In this document: piece by piece, positions 8,446 to 18,828 of the stretch | How the letters are laid out: every line of letters starts with the position of its first letter | How positions within the stretch are numbered: the first letter of the stretch is position 1 | Notes under the pieces: model-generated | Databases searched by the model: none | What the model was told of the DNA's origin: nothing | Seen by the model: the letters and a program-made list of their open reading frames with translations, nothing else | Program-made: the position numbers and the translations under genes | From: an uncultured Collinsella sp. | GTDB taxonomy: Bacteria > Actinomycetota > Coriobacteriia > Coriobacteriales > Coriobacteriaceae | Length of the DNA stretch: 27,428 nucleotides | NCBI GenBank assembly: GCA_902465105.1 | Contig: CABQLM010000021.1 | Location: 1 to 27,428 of the forward strand | Direction of reading: 5' to 3'

Positions 8446-9501
8446 TCATCCTCCGATTTGGGACATAAATCGTTGCGTGCCCTCAATTATCGCGTGTTCC
8501 TGCGGTTTGTGGGCCACGGCATCGCGCCAAATCGAAAGTACCTGCATATCATCACCACGGCGCAGGGCGTCACGCACCGAATACTCGGCATCGCTAAACA
8601 GGCACGGACGCACGTTGCCATCGGCCGTCAGGCGCAGACGGTTGCAATTCGCACAAAAATGATTGGACATGGCGCTAATGAAGCCGACCGTTCCCGCCGC
8701 GCCCGGAAAGCGCCAATAGCGCGCAGGGCCCGCGCCGGCAGGAGCGTCGTTGATGTCGAGCGGCTCGAGCTCGTCCAGGTCCGCCGCGGCGGCCCCGGCA
8801 TTGATGCGCGCCCGCAACTCGTCACTCGGCACGGTATCGCTCGCATCCCACAGCTCGGGATTGAGCGCGGGCGCGTGCGGATCCACAGCGCAATGCGAGC
8901 TCGTGCGCTCGTCGCCAATGGGCATGTATTCGATAAAGCGCAGGTGGATGGGGCGGTCGACGGTCAGCCGTGCAAGGGCCGCCACATCCTGGTTGAGTCG
9001 GCGCACCACAACGCAGTTGACCTTAACGGGTTCAAAGCCCCAAGCCAGCGCCGCGTCGATGCCGGCCATGGTCTGCTCGAGCCGGCCCAGGCGCGTGATC
9101 TTTCCAAACAGATCGGGGTCGAGCGTGTCGAGCGAGATGTTGACGCGGTCAAGCCCGGCATCTTTGAGCTGCGGCGCCAGCTTGGGCAGCAGGGCGCCGT
9201 TGGTGGTAAGCGAGATGTCCTCGATCTGCGGGATCGCGCGGATATCGCGAATGAGCGGGATGATGCGCCGGCTGACCAGCGGCTCGCCACCCGTCAGGCG
9301 CACGTGGCGAATGCCCCCTCCCGCCACCAGGCGCACAAAGCGGGCGATTTCCTCGGCACTGAGCAGCTCGTCGTGCGCACGGGGCGCCACGCCATCGGCC
9401 GGCATGCAGTAAATGCAGCGGAAATTGCACTTGTCGGTAACGGCAATGCGCAGGTAGTTGATATCGCGGCCAAAGCCGTCATGTTGCACGCGCCCGTCCA
9501 C
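8446..9501 (-). CDS. moaA: GTP 3',8-cyclase, radical SAM (MoaA)
   Basis: A 351-residue radical S-adenosylmethionine enzyme that rearranges GTP in the first step of molybdenum cofactor synthesis. The N-terminal 4Fe-4S motif CNFRCIYC lies near residues 25-32, and LTGGEPL binds SAM. The second cluster motif CANC, then 13 residues, then C is near the C-terminus, and the protein ends in the Gly-Gly required by the family. The GTG start at 9501 follows GGGGAGGG with good spacing. The gene is immediately upstream of moaC-mobB. An insertion of roughly 25 residues, rich in Ala and Asp, lies before the second cluster motif (around LDELEPLDINDAPAG), so the protein is slightly longer than E. coli MoaA. 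Confidence 0.95.
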   Translation of the reverse strand: MDGRVQHDGFGRDINYLRIAVTDKCNFRCIYCMPADGVAPRAHDELLSAEEIARFVRLVAGGGIRHVRLTGGEPLVSRRIIPLIRDIRAIPQIEDISLTTNGALLPKLAPQLKDAGLDRVNISLDTLDPDLFGKITRLGRLEQTMAGIDAALAWGFEPVKVNCVVVRRLNQDVAALARLTVDRPIHLRFIEYMPIGDERTSSHCAVDPHAPALNPELWDASDTVPSDELRARINAGAAAADLDELEPLDINDAPAGAGPARYWRFPGAAGTVGFISAMSNHFCANCNRLRLTADGNVRPCLFSDAEYSVRDALRRGDDMQVLSIWRDAVAHKPQEHAIIEGTQRFMSQIGG

Positions 9502-9630
9502 GCAGCCCTCCCCTCACGCGGCGTTTTATTCTTCGGAAAACATAATACCCCACAAGAGAATCATGCCGACACCCGTACGACAGGACAGGTCGCTTCGAGC
9601 AAAACGGACTTCCAAGCCCATCCTCAGCAC

Positions 9631-9695
9631 AGACCATCACAACATTCGACGCTTTTCCCGATTTTGGCAAAAAACGTCGAATGTTGTGATGGTTT
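9631..9695 (+). repeat. Family B palindrome, copy 2
   Basis: A 65-bp element with 19-bp perfect arms, ACCATCACAACATTCGACG (9633-9651) and its complement (9675-9693). The centre is CTTTTCCCGATTTTGGCAA. It is identical to copy 3 at 62 of 65 positions by my alignment and in the same orientation. It lies 38 bp beyond the end of the nuclease gene. Confidence 0.88.
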
Positions 9696-9733
9696 GCCTG
9701 CCCACGGCACCCCGCAGAAGGACCAAAGCGCCC

Positions 9734-10771
9734 CTAGAGGCCGCCGTCCCAGTGCCGAATCACGAATTCTCGCAGGTCGTTCTGCCGCTTTTGGAACGCT
9801 TCGCTTCGGTCGCACTTAAGGCCCATAGCGAGCGCGATGGCGTTCATCGCCCGGTGCAATTGCAGCTGGTGGGCAAACTGAGTCCCGGTGAAGACGATCA
9901 TCTTAAAGCCCAGCGCGCTCAGCACGGTCATACGCTCCGCATCCGACGCGCTGCGCTGTTTATCAAGATGGTCCGAGCCGTTGTACTCAATCCCCGTACC
10001 GCTCGCAGGCGCATATACGTCGATTTCGAAATACCCGGCCTTTGCGAGATACTTGAACTCGTTGGGAACATCGACCCGATGGTTGAGCTCGATCTTGGCG
10101 TATCCCAGCCCTCCCTGGGAACGTTTTGCTACGACCATGATTGCGGTGGCCGTCTCCATGGGCGACCGCGCGCCATCGTGCACGCGCTTGAGCACGGCGG
10201 CCGCGCGTATGGCCCCCTGACGAGATCGGTTCTCATTGCAATAAGTAATCAAGTCGGCAACGGTATACCTCTGCCCCATCTCGATATAATCGCCTGTCGA
10301 CAGATGATTCAAATGGTATCGGGCGCAGATTTCATACCCATATTCCAGCTGCTCGGGCTCACTCATCCACGAACCCGCTTGGACAAAGCACATGGCCTCA
10401 TCAACCACTAGAAGGCCCTCTGCCACCTCGATAAGATGGCCTGGAGGTACCGGCGCTCCAAACACGTGGCACCTAAATCCAGCCGGCGTCGAGCGCTCAA
10501 AATCGAAGTTGACGAGCGTGTCGATATGATCGAGCTCTTCTTGTGGAATACCAAGAGAAACCAGATAGTCAGCAACGATCCCAACTGCCGTTGAAGCCCT
10601 CAGCCCCTTGGCATCGAGTCCCAATTTGGGCAGGCTCGCGGTCGGTTCCGCCTCGCTAGCAAGCGAGTCCTCATCGTATAGGCTGCTTGCTCGCGAGAGC
10701 GGCTCGGACGGGCGCGCCACGTTATGGTACAGCCAGGCAGTCTTATGGGACAGGACGATCGGCAGGTCCAT
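9734..10771 (-). CDS. Predicted DUF559/Vsr-like nuclease-domain protein of unknown role
   Basis: A 345-residue soluble protein. Residues about 245-310 match the PD-(D/E)XK fold of the DUF559/Vsr-like group: EIDVY with D251, then IEYNG with E262, then a polar helix with DAERMTVL and the strand GFKMIVFTGTQF. The N-terminal part (PIVLSHKTAWLY) resembles the winged-helix start of AbiEi-like proteins, which often precede such nuclease domains in Actinobacteria; that similarity is weak. The start at 10771 follows TGGAGGG. The gene stands alone and is bracketed by two directly repeated 65-bp family B palindromes. It may be a defence protein, a toxin-like protein, or the enzyme that moves those palindromes. 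None of these is shown by the sequence alone. Confidence 0.65.
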   Translation of the reverse strand: MDLPIVLSHKTAWLYHNVARPSEPLSRASSLYDEDSLASEAEPTASLPKLGLDAKGLRASTAVGIVADYLVSLGIPQEELDHIDTLVNFDFERSTPAGFRCHVFGAPVPPGHLIEVAEGLLVVDEAMCFVQAGSWMSEPEQLEYGYEICARYHLNHLSTGDYIEMGQRYTVADLITYCNENRSRQGAIRAAAVLKRVHDGARSPMETATAIMVVAKRSQGGLGYAKIELNHRVDVPNEFKYLAKAGYFEIDVYAPASGTGIEYNGSDHLDKQRSASDAERMTVLSALGFKMIVFTGTQFAHQLQLHRAMNAIALAMGLKCDRSEAFQKRQNDLREFVIRHWDGGL

Positions 10772-10872
10772 GAGCCCTCCAATGGAGTCGGATAACCAAC
10801 CTTATTCCCCTGCCCACGGGTCCGCACACCTTCGTGCGCAAGAAAGCGATTCCACCCGGTCGAGTGGCAGAA

Positions 10873-10937
10873 AAACCATCACAACATTCGATGCTTTTCC
10901 CGATTTTGGCAAAAACCGTCGAATGTTGTGATGGTTT
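10873..10937 (+). repeat. Family B palindrome, copy 3
   Basis: A 65-bp element with perfect 19-bp arms at 10873-10891 and 10919-10937 and the same centre as copy 2. It lies in the divergent space between the nuclease gene and the MATE gene, 101 bp upstream of the nuclease start codon. Confidence 0.88.
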
Positions 10938-11014
10938 GAGGCGAGGTGAAGGGCACAGAGGGCCAAAGCATCGTGCTCGGAGCGTGACTTTTTTCGCCCC
11001 ACTGTCGACACAAA

Positions 11015-11052
11015 CCTTGACTCTACTATCGTTATAGGGTTTTCACTACACT
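11015..11052 (+). promoter_or_regulatory. Possible MerR-type promoter/operator of the MATE gene
   Basis: CTTGACTCTA is followed by a dyad, ACTCTA (11020-11025) against TAGGGT (11035-11040), directly downstream of the TTGACT -35 box (11017-11022). This is the position MerR-family activators use in over-long spacers. Candidate -10 sequences (CACTAC at 11044, TACACT at 11047) would give spacers of 21-24 bp, longer than the usual 19-20. No merR gene is present in the window. Confidence 0.35.
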
Positions 11053-11089
11053 GGTAGCTAAACGAACCCAGCCAGAAAGTGCCCCGCTC

Positions 11090-12436
11090 ATGGAACACGA
11101 CCTCACACGCGGCAATGTCCTTAAGACCATCGCGGTCTTTGCCCTGCCCTATATGCTCTCGTACTTTTTACAGATGCTCTACGGCATGGCCGACCTGTAC
11201 ATGATGGGGCAGTTTAGCGGCGCCGCCGGCATCACCGCCGTGGGCAATGGCGCGCAGACGCTCTACATCATTACCGTGACGCTCGTGGGCCTGGCCATGG
11301 GAACGACGGTCATCGTTGGCCACGCCGTGGGCTCGCGCCGCTTCGACCGCGCCGAGACCGCCATCGGCAACACCATCACGCTCTTTATGGGTGTCTCAGT
11401 GGTGCTGGCCGCTGTCCTGCTCGCACTATGCCCGCAGGTTGTGGCGCTCATTGGCACGCCGCCCGAGGCAGTCGAAGGCACCGCCGCCTACCTGCGTATC
11501 TGCTTTGTCGGCATTCCGTTTATCGCCGCATACAACATTCTCTCGGCCATCTTTCGCGGCCTGGGCGATTCACGCTCGCCCATGTACGTGATTGGCGTGG
11601 CATGCGTCATCAACATCGCGCTCGATTTTCTATTTATCGGCCACATGGGGCTCGGCCCCGTGGGCGCGGCGCTCGGCACGGTGACCGCCCAGACGGCCAG
11701 CGTTGCCCTCGCACTCGTGTGGCTCAAGAGCCGTCGCACGAACATCCATGTTAAGCGCAGCGACCTGCGCCCCCAGCCCGAGGTGCTCGGCAGCATTCTT
11801 AAGATCGGCGTGCCCGTGGCAGTACAGGACGGCTGCATCCAGGTGGCGTTTATGTTCATCACCGTCATCGCCAACCATCGCGGCCTGGTCGACGCCGCTG
11901 CCGTGGGCCTGGTCGAGAAGATGATCAGCTTTTTGTTCATTGTGCCGAGTTCCATGGGCGCCACCGTCAGCGCGCTCACGGCGCAAAACGCCGGCGCGGG
12001 CAAGGGCGACCGCGCACGTCAGGTGCTCAAGGACGCCATGACCATCTCGGTAGTGTACGGCTGCCTGATCACGGTGCTGATGTGGCTGGTGGCACCGGCG
12101 TTTATCGGCTTTTTTGCCAAGGACCCCGCGGTGGTCGCGGCCGGTACCGGCTATATGCACAGTTATATTTTCGACGCGATCTTTGCCGGCATCCACATTT
12201 GCTTTAGCGGCTTTTTCGCTGCGTACGGCAAGAGCTACATCGGCTTTGCGCACAACGTGCTGGCCGTGGCGCTCATTCGCGTGCCGGGCGCGTGGCTGCT
12301 GTCGAACGCCTATTCCGGCACGCTGTTTCCCATGGGCATCGCTTCGCCGTGCGGGTCAATTCTGTCGGCGGTCATCTGTGTTATCGCGTTTACCGTACTC
12401 AACCGCCGCGGAGCTTTTGACAAGTTGGTGGCGTAG
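11090..12436 (+). CDS. MATE-family multidrug/Na+ antiporter
   Basis: A 448-residue membrane protein with about 12 hydrophobic helices in two MatE repeats (about residues 15-175 and 240-400). It belongs to the bacterial NorM/DinF-like exporters that expel drugs or metabolites in exchange for Na+ or H+. The N-terminus LTRGNVLKTIAVFALP and QMLYGMADLYMMGQF in the first helices are typical, and the second repeat begins near ILKIGVPVAVQDG. The ribosome binding site is weak (AGAAAG, 10 nt before ATG), but no other start fits. It is the only plus-strand gene in this half of the window and converges on ligA. Confidence 0.9.
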   Translation: MEHDLTRGNVLKTIAVFALPYMLSYFLQMLYGMADLYMMGQFSGAAGITAVGNGAQTLYIITVTLVGLAMGTTVIVGHAVGSRRFDRAETAIGNTITLFMGVSVVLAAVLLALCPQVVALIGTPPEAVEGTAAYLRICFVGIPFIAAYNILSAIFRGLGDSRSPMYVIGVACVINIALDFLFIGHMGLGPVGAALGTVTAQTASVALALVWLKSRRTNIHVKRSDLRPQPEVLGSILKIGVPVAVQDGCIQVAFMFITVIANHRGLVDAAAVGLVEKMISFLFIVPSSMGATVSALTAQNAGAGKGDRARQVLKDAMTISVVYGCLITVLMWLVAPAFIGFFAKDPAVVAAGTGYMHSYIFDAIFAGIHICFSGFFAAYGKSYIGFAHNVLAVALIRVPGAWLLSNAYSGTLFPMGIASPCGSILSAVICVIAFTVLNRRGAFDKLVA

Positions 12437-12534
12437 CGGAGCAACGCGAAATCGCCCTTATCGACGACATCATCAGCGACGACCCAGCGACCCACGTGAC
12501 GCAGATCACGGTGCCGGTTGCCCCGTCCAAATAA
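12437..12534 (+). pseudogene. Possible 3' remnant of a deleted gene
   Basis: After the MATE stop codon, another frame stays open for 31 codons with typical G/C-ending usage (EQREIALIDDIISDDP, then ATHVTQITVPVAPSK), and its TAA stop overlaps the terminator stem. It has no start codon or ribosome binding site, and upstream it is closed by TGA inside the MATE gene. It looks like the tail of a former gene whose body was lost or replaced. It could also be chance. Confidence 0.3.
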
Positions 12535-12572
12535 GAACCGCCCGGAAAGCATCGTGCTTCCGGGCGGTTCTT
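12533..12572. terminator. Strong bidirectional terminator between MATE and ligA
   Basis: AAGAACCGCCCGGAA (12533-12547) pairs perfectly with TTCCGGGCGGTTCTT (12558-12572) around a 10-nt loop, a 15-bp stem. A-rich bases flank one side and T-rich bases the other. It sits between convergent genes and can end both transcripts. Confidence 0.9.
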
Positions 12573-12591
12573 CAATTTGACTATTGATGCC

Positions 12592-14853
<2,262 letters not shown>

Positions 14854-14965
14854 CTAGAGTACCACCGGTCACCATGGCGCCGAATAGCCCTTTCGAACCG
14901 CACCGAATCGGCAGCCGACGGACCGGGACGGAGCGCGCGATCAAACCATGCCCTTGCCAGCTCTA

Positions 14966-15000
14966 ATTGATCCGTTTTCCTCCGTCCCCAACGGATCAAT
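14966..15000. repeat. Hairpin with 11-bp perfect stem between htrA and ligA
   Basis: ATTGATCCGTT (14966-14976) pairs with AACGGATCAAT (14990-15000) around the loop TTCCTCCGTCCCC. It lies beyond the htrA terminator, within the ligA 5' region. It may be a backup terminator or another dispersed palindrome. Confidence 0.55.
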
Positions 15001-15006
15001 AAGAAG

Positions 15007-15042
15007 AGAGGGGCTGCCCCGCATCGGCGGGACAGCCCCTCT
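15007..15042 (-). terminator. Terminator downstream of htrA
   Basis: AGAGGGGCTG pairs with CAGCCCCTCT; after one mismatch CCCGC pairs with GCGGG, around the loop ATCG. On the minus strand it is followed by CTTCTTATT. It lies 26 bp past the htrA stop codon. Confidence 0.8.
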
Positions 15043-15068
15043 GGCTTCGATATGCGCAATACAGCTCG

Positions 15069-16529
15069 TTAGAAACCCTGACTGTAGCCTTGGCCCTGGC
15101 CCTGCTGGCCTAGCAGCTCCTCCAGGTACTGGCGCAGCTGCTCGTCGGTAATACCGCCGTTGCCGGTGTCGGTCGAACTGTCGTCCTGCTGCTGGTTCTG
15201 CAGCTCCTCGTCAGAGCCCAGCTCGACGGTGACCTTCTTCTCTTCCTTGCCGCGCACGAGCGTGATCTCGACCTTCTCGCCCACCTCGTGGCTGCGCAGT
15301 GCGATGATCAGGCCATCGGCACTCGTAATCTCGTCGTCGCCCAGCTTGGTAATGACATCGCCCTCTTGGATGCCAGCTCTGGCGGCGGGGCCATCCTCAA
15401 CGACGCTCGCCACATAGGCGCCGCTATCGGTACTCAGCTTGTTGGTGCGGGCGTTGAGCGCGTTGACGCTCGAAAGCGTGGCACCCAGGTACGGATGAAC
15501 CGGCGTCTTGCCGCCGATAATCTGGTCGGCAATGTTCTTGGCGTAGTTAACGGGAATAGCAAAGCCCACGCCCGAGCTGGAGCCCGAGTAGCTCTCGATG
15601 AGCGAGTTAATACCCACGAGCTCGCCGTTGTCGTTAACGAGCGCGCCACCGGAATTGCCCGGGTTGATGGCGGCATCGGTCTGGATCATGTTGGCATAGA
15701 TGGTATTGCCGCTGGTAGAGCTCATGGCCGTGGAGCGATAGAGCGCCGAGACGATGCCCGTGGAGACAGACTGTTCGTTGCCAAACGGCGAACCGATGGC
15801 CATAACCCACTCGCCCACGTTGAGCTTGGAGGAGTCGCCAATCTCGATCGGCGTAAGCTTGGAGGCGTCTGCATCCTTGAGCTTGATGACGGCTAGGTCG
15901 CTCGAAGCATCGTTGCCCACGAACTCGGCCTCGTAGGTGGTGCCGTCGTCCATGGTCACCACGTACTGGTCGTAACCATCGACCACGTGGTTGTTGGTGA
16001 GGATATGGCCCTCGGTATCGAGCACCACGCCCGAACCAACGCTGCCCGAGCTATCCGACTCATCAGCAGACTGCGAAAGCGAGCCATTCTGGCTGCCGCT
16101 CGAAGTGGCGGTGATGGAAACGACGGAGGGCAAGGCCTTGGCAGAAACGGCCTCGGCCAGCGTGGTGTCCTCGGAATCAATCGTAATCTTTTGCGTCGAC
16201 GAACCCGAAGCACCCGCCGTCACGGCATTCTTGCCACCACCAATGTTGAGCGTGCCACTCATAATGAGCGCGATGACCAGCAGAGCGCCGCAGGCGCAGC
16301 CGGCAAGCGCTGTAATAAAGATCGGCAGCTTTTTGGTCTTGGTCTTGACCACCGTGTGCTTGTTTACAACCTGCTGGCCGCCCAGCGGCTTGCCAGTCTG
16401 TGTGTCGTAGGCCTGCACGTAGGGAATGTTGCTGCCGGCAGGCGTCGACTCCACCTGCACACGCGGCTGCTGCTGGGTCTCGCCGGCGTTGCCCGCATCC
16501 TGGGGACGCTGGGAATCGTTCTCGCTCAT
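15069..16529 (-). CDS. htrA: HtrA/DegP-like trypsin-type serine protease with PDZ domain
   Basis: A 486-residue membrane-anchored protease that degrades or refolds damaged proteins outside the membrane. It has a Gln/Pro-rich cytoplasmic segment of about 65 residues and one transmembrane helix (about 68-94, LPIFITALAGCACGALLVIA). A trypsin-like domain follows with the complete triad H181 (TNNHVVD), D211 (SSDLAVIKL) and S293 (NPGNSGGAL), then one PDZ domain (about 365-455). The tail is rich in Gln, Ser and Gly. The start at 16529 is supported by AAAGGAT 7 nt upstream; a longer in-frame start adds 13 residues but lacks a ribosome binding site. The layout matches actinobacterial HtrA/PepD proteins. 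A terminator-like palindrome separates it from glnR, so it is probably transcribed on its own. Confidence 0.93.
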   Translation of the reverse strand: MSENDSQRPQDAGNAGETQQQPRVQVESTPAGSNIPYVQAYDTQTGKPLGGQQVVNKHTVVKTKTKKLPIFITALAGCACGALLVIALIMSGTLNIGGGKNAVTAGASGSSTQKITIDSEDTTLAEAVSAKALPSVVSITATSSGSQNGSLSQSADESDSSGSVGSGVVLDTEGHILTNNHVVDGYDQYVVTMDDGTTYEAEFVGNDASSDLAVIKLKDADASKLTPIEIGDSSKLNVGEWVMAIGSPFGNEQSVSTGIVSALYRSTAMSSTSGNTIYANMIQTDAAINPGNSGGALVNDNGELVGINSLIESYSGSSSGVGFAIPVNYAKNIADQIIGGKTPVHPYLGATLSSVNALNARTNKLSTDSGAYVASVVEDGPAARAGIQEGDVITKLGDDEITSADGLIIALRSHEVGEKVEITLVRGKEEKKVTVELGSDEELQNQQQDDSSTDTGNGGITDEQLRQYLEELLGQQGQGQGYSQGF

Positions 16530-16700
16530 GGCTGCGATCCTTTCGTCAAATAACCAAAGGCCCACCAAACATGTGGCGGGCCATCATTGTTCACGTTGAG
16601 TTGTACCCCAATATGCGGGTGCACGTGTATGAGAACGCAATCTTTTAGGAATGCTTAAGTTCTGTTGCAGGCCCTAAAGGAACCCGCACCTGCGTCAAAA

Positions 16701-16733
16701 CCACCACAAAGGCGCCTGTCCCCTTTGTGGTGG
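16701..16733 (-). repeat. Family A palindrome, copy 4 (terminator of the GlnR-like gene)
   Basis: CCACCACAAAGG pairs with CCTTTGTGGTGG around a short centre, ending 4 bp past the stop codon of the GlnR-like gene. On the minus strand it is followed by TTTTGACG. Position and T-tract both fit an intrinsic terminator. Confidence 0.8.
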
Positions 16734-16737
16734 AAAG

Positions 16738-17400
16738 CTAGTCCTTAAACAGATAGCCCACGCCGCGGACGGTGGTGATGTGTGCCGCGATCTGCGGGCC
16801 CACCTTGGAGCGGATGCGTCGGATGTGCACGTCGACGGTGCGCGTACCGCCGCAGTACTCAAAGCCCCACACGCGGTGCAGCAGCACCTCGCGGCTGTAA
16901 GCACGGTTGGGATGCGTCGCCAAAAAGCTCAGCAGCGAGTATTCCATCAGCGTCAGGTCGATGGGCTCGTTATCGAGCGTCACCTGGTAGGTTGCCAGGT
17001 TAATCTCGAGGTTGTCGATGTTGAGCACATCGTCGGCGGCGACAGTCTCCTCCTCGCCCATCAGGCGCTGCGCGCGAGCCTTGAGCTCGTTGGGCGTCGC
17101 CGTGGGGCATACAAAGTCGGCATGCGCGTGATTCGGCAGGCGCAGGGTGCCGAGTGCCTCGTCATCGACGATCACCAGCATGGGGACGCCGCCGCGATCG
17201 TCAAGCCACTTGGCAATCTGATCGATGCGGTCACTGCGGATGCCATCGGAATCGAGGATCAGCAGGTCAAAGTCGTGCGCCGCAGTCGGCGAATCGGGGG
17301 TTGCCAGGCTCACCTCGATACCCAGGGTGGTCGTCAAGCTGCGGGCAAACTCGTGGAAGCGCGTCGTGCGCGCCATGAACAGGGCACTCTTTTCGGACAT
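16738..17400 (-). CDS. glnR: GlnR-like atypical OmpR-family response regulator
   Basis: A 220-residue transcription factor. The C-terminal winged helix (about 125-218) is complete: LTLMEYSLLSFLATHPNRAY, then VWGFEYCGGTRTVDVHIRRI and TTVRGVGYLF. Its WGFEYCGGTRTVDVH segment closely resembles actinobacterial GlnR (WGYDYFGGTRTVDVH, from memory). The N-terminal receiver is degenerate. The acidic pair after the first strand is missing (KSALFMARTTRF), D50 is the only candidate phosphorylation site, and the conserved Lys-Pro is replaced around P99-T100. Such receivers act without a partner kinase, and none is present. The start at 17400 follows TTGGAGG. It lies 50 bp downstream of the glutamine synthetase homologue in the same direction, so it is probably co-transcribed. 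Assignment to GlnR rests on this similarity and context. Confidence 0.72.
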   Translation of the reverse strand: MSEKSALFMARTTRFHEFARSLTTTLGIEVSLATPDSPTAAHDFDLLILDSDGIRSDRIDQIAKWLDDRGGVPMLVIVDDEALGTLRLPNHAHADFVCPTATPNELKARAQRLMGEEETVAADDVLNIDNLEINLATYQVTLDNEPIDLTLMEYSLLSFLATHPNRAYSREVLLHRVWGFEYCGGTRTVDVHIRRIRSKVGPQIAAHITTVRGVGYLFKD

Positions 17401-17450
17401 ATCGACCTCCAAGGAAATGAGCTCAATCGTACTGGAACAAGCCAGCGCGA

Positions 17451-18788
17451 TTAGGAGTTCGCCAGATAATGCTTGATCTCCCACTCGGTGATCGTAGACT
17501 CAAACTTATGCCACTCGTCGCGCTTCTTTTTGAGGAAGAAGCTATGGATGTGCTCGCCGAGGGCATCCTTCATAAACTGCGAGTCCTCAAAGACGTCGAG
17601 CGCCTCTTTGAGCGAGCGCGGCAGCGGCGTATAGCCGGCCTCGACCATCTGACGGTCGGTGAGCTTGAGCGTCTCGGCCGTTGCCTCGGGCGGGAGCTCC
17701 AGTTTGCGCTCGATGCCATCGAGACCAGCCGCCAGCGTGACGGCGTTGACCAGGTACGGGTTGGCCATGGGGTCGGGGCTACGAAGCTCGATGCGCGTGG
17801 ACAGCTGCTTGCCGGGCTTGTAGACCGGGATGCGGACCATGCTCGCGCGGTTACGCAGGCCCCACGTGGCGTACTGCGGCACGGAGTCGCCACCCGTGGT
17901 GATGCGCTTGTATGAGTTGACCGTGGGGTTGGTGATGGCGCTGATCTCGCGCGCGTGCGCCAGAATGCCGGCCATGTAGTGTTTGGCGATGTCGGAAAGA
18001 TGGTACTTCTCGTCGTCCTCGCCCCAAAAGACGTTGTTGCCGTCGTGATCGAATAGCGACTGGCACAGGAACATAGCACTGCCGTCTTCGCCTGCCAACG
18101 GCTTGGGCATAAAGGAGGCGTGGCAACCGCTCTCGTAGGCCTGCTGCTTAATGATGAGTTTGGCCGTGGTGATGGCGTCGGACATGCTCAGGGCCTCGGC
18201 GTGGCGCAGGCTCATGCCATGCTGCGAGCGGCCAGCGGCGTGGAAGGTGTATTCCACGGGCACGGACATCTTCTCGAGCGTGAGGACCGTGTTGCGACGC
18301 AGGTCGCGAGCAGCATCGCTCACCGAAAGGTCAAAGTAGCCCACGTTGTCGAGCGGCTCGGGCGTGTGCTCGTCGGGGAAGTAGTAGTACTCCAGCTCGG
18401 CGCCCACGTTGAGCAGGTAGCCGGCCTTCTCGGCCTTATAGAACATGCGGCGCAGGGCGTCGCGCGGGTCGCCGGCAAACGGCTTGCGATCGGGGGTGCA
18501 CACGTCGCAGAACACGCGGGCGACGCCGTTGTGGCTCGGGCGCCACGGCAGGATCTGGAAGGTCGAAGCATCGGGAAACGCCAGCATATCGGCTTCCTCG
18601 GGCGTGGCAAAGCCCTCGATGGCCGAGCCGTCAAAGCCAATACCCTCCTCAAAAGCGACTTCGAGGTCCTCGGGGCTAATGGCAAAGTTCTTGAGGCGGC
18701 CGAGAATGTCGACAAACCACAGACGCACAAAGCGGATGTCACGCTGCTCTACGGAGCGGAGTACGTAATCGATGTTCTGCTGGTTCAT
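17451..18788 (-). CDS. Glutamine synthetase family protein (GlnA2-like) with altered active site
   Basis: A 445-residue protein of the class I glutamine synthetase family, closest in my reading to actinobacterial GlnA2. The N-terminal beta-grasp domain (RFVRLWFVDILGRLKNF, GFDGSAIEGF), the ELE metal motif (E131, E133), NPTVNSYKRI, NRASMVRIP and RIELRSPDP are all kept. Three other metal ligands are not. The usual HHE..GQ.E stretch reads FHAAGRSQHG (A184 and G191 replace glutamates), and the usual GSGMH reads GSAMF (F240 replaces histidine). The flap glutamate of GYEAP is probably lost as well (GGDSVP). T62 replaces the feedback-inhibition arginine of Bacillus GlnA. No NLYDLP adenylylation motif is seen. 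Activity as a true glutamine synthetase is doubtful; a ligase for another substrate, or a sensor, is possible. The start follows AAGGGGAG. Confidence 0.85.
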   Translation of the reverse strand: MNQQNIDYVLRSVEQRDIRFVRLWFVDILGRLKNFAISPEDLEVAFEEGIGFDGSAIEGFATPEEADMLAFPDASTFQILPWRPSHNGVARVFCDVCTPDRKPFAGDPRDALRRMFYKAEKAGYLLNVGAELEYYYFPDEHTPEPLDNVGYFDLSVSDAARDLRRNTVLTLEKMSVPVEYTFHAAGRSQHGMSLRHAEALSMSDAITTAKLIIKQQAYESGCHASFMPKPLAGEDGSAMFLCQSLFDHDGNNVFWGEDDEKYHLSDIAKHYMAGILAHAREISAITNPTVNSYKRITTGGDSVPQYATWGLRNRASMVRIPVYKPGKQLSTRIELRSPDPMANPYLVNAVTLAAGLDGIERKLELPPEATAETLKLTDRQMVEAGYTPLPRSLKEALDVFEDSQFMKDALGEHIHSFFLKKKRDEWHKFESTITEWEIKHYLANS

Positions 18789-18828
18789 GTCGCTCCCCTT
18801 TCTTTCGGGCGGGTTTCGACTGGTCTAT

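Noticed and set aside
8458..9819. Long plus-strand frame opposite moaA
   Set aside because: Antisense shadow; rich in Arg, Ala and His with no domain, and it crosses an intergenic palindrome.
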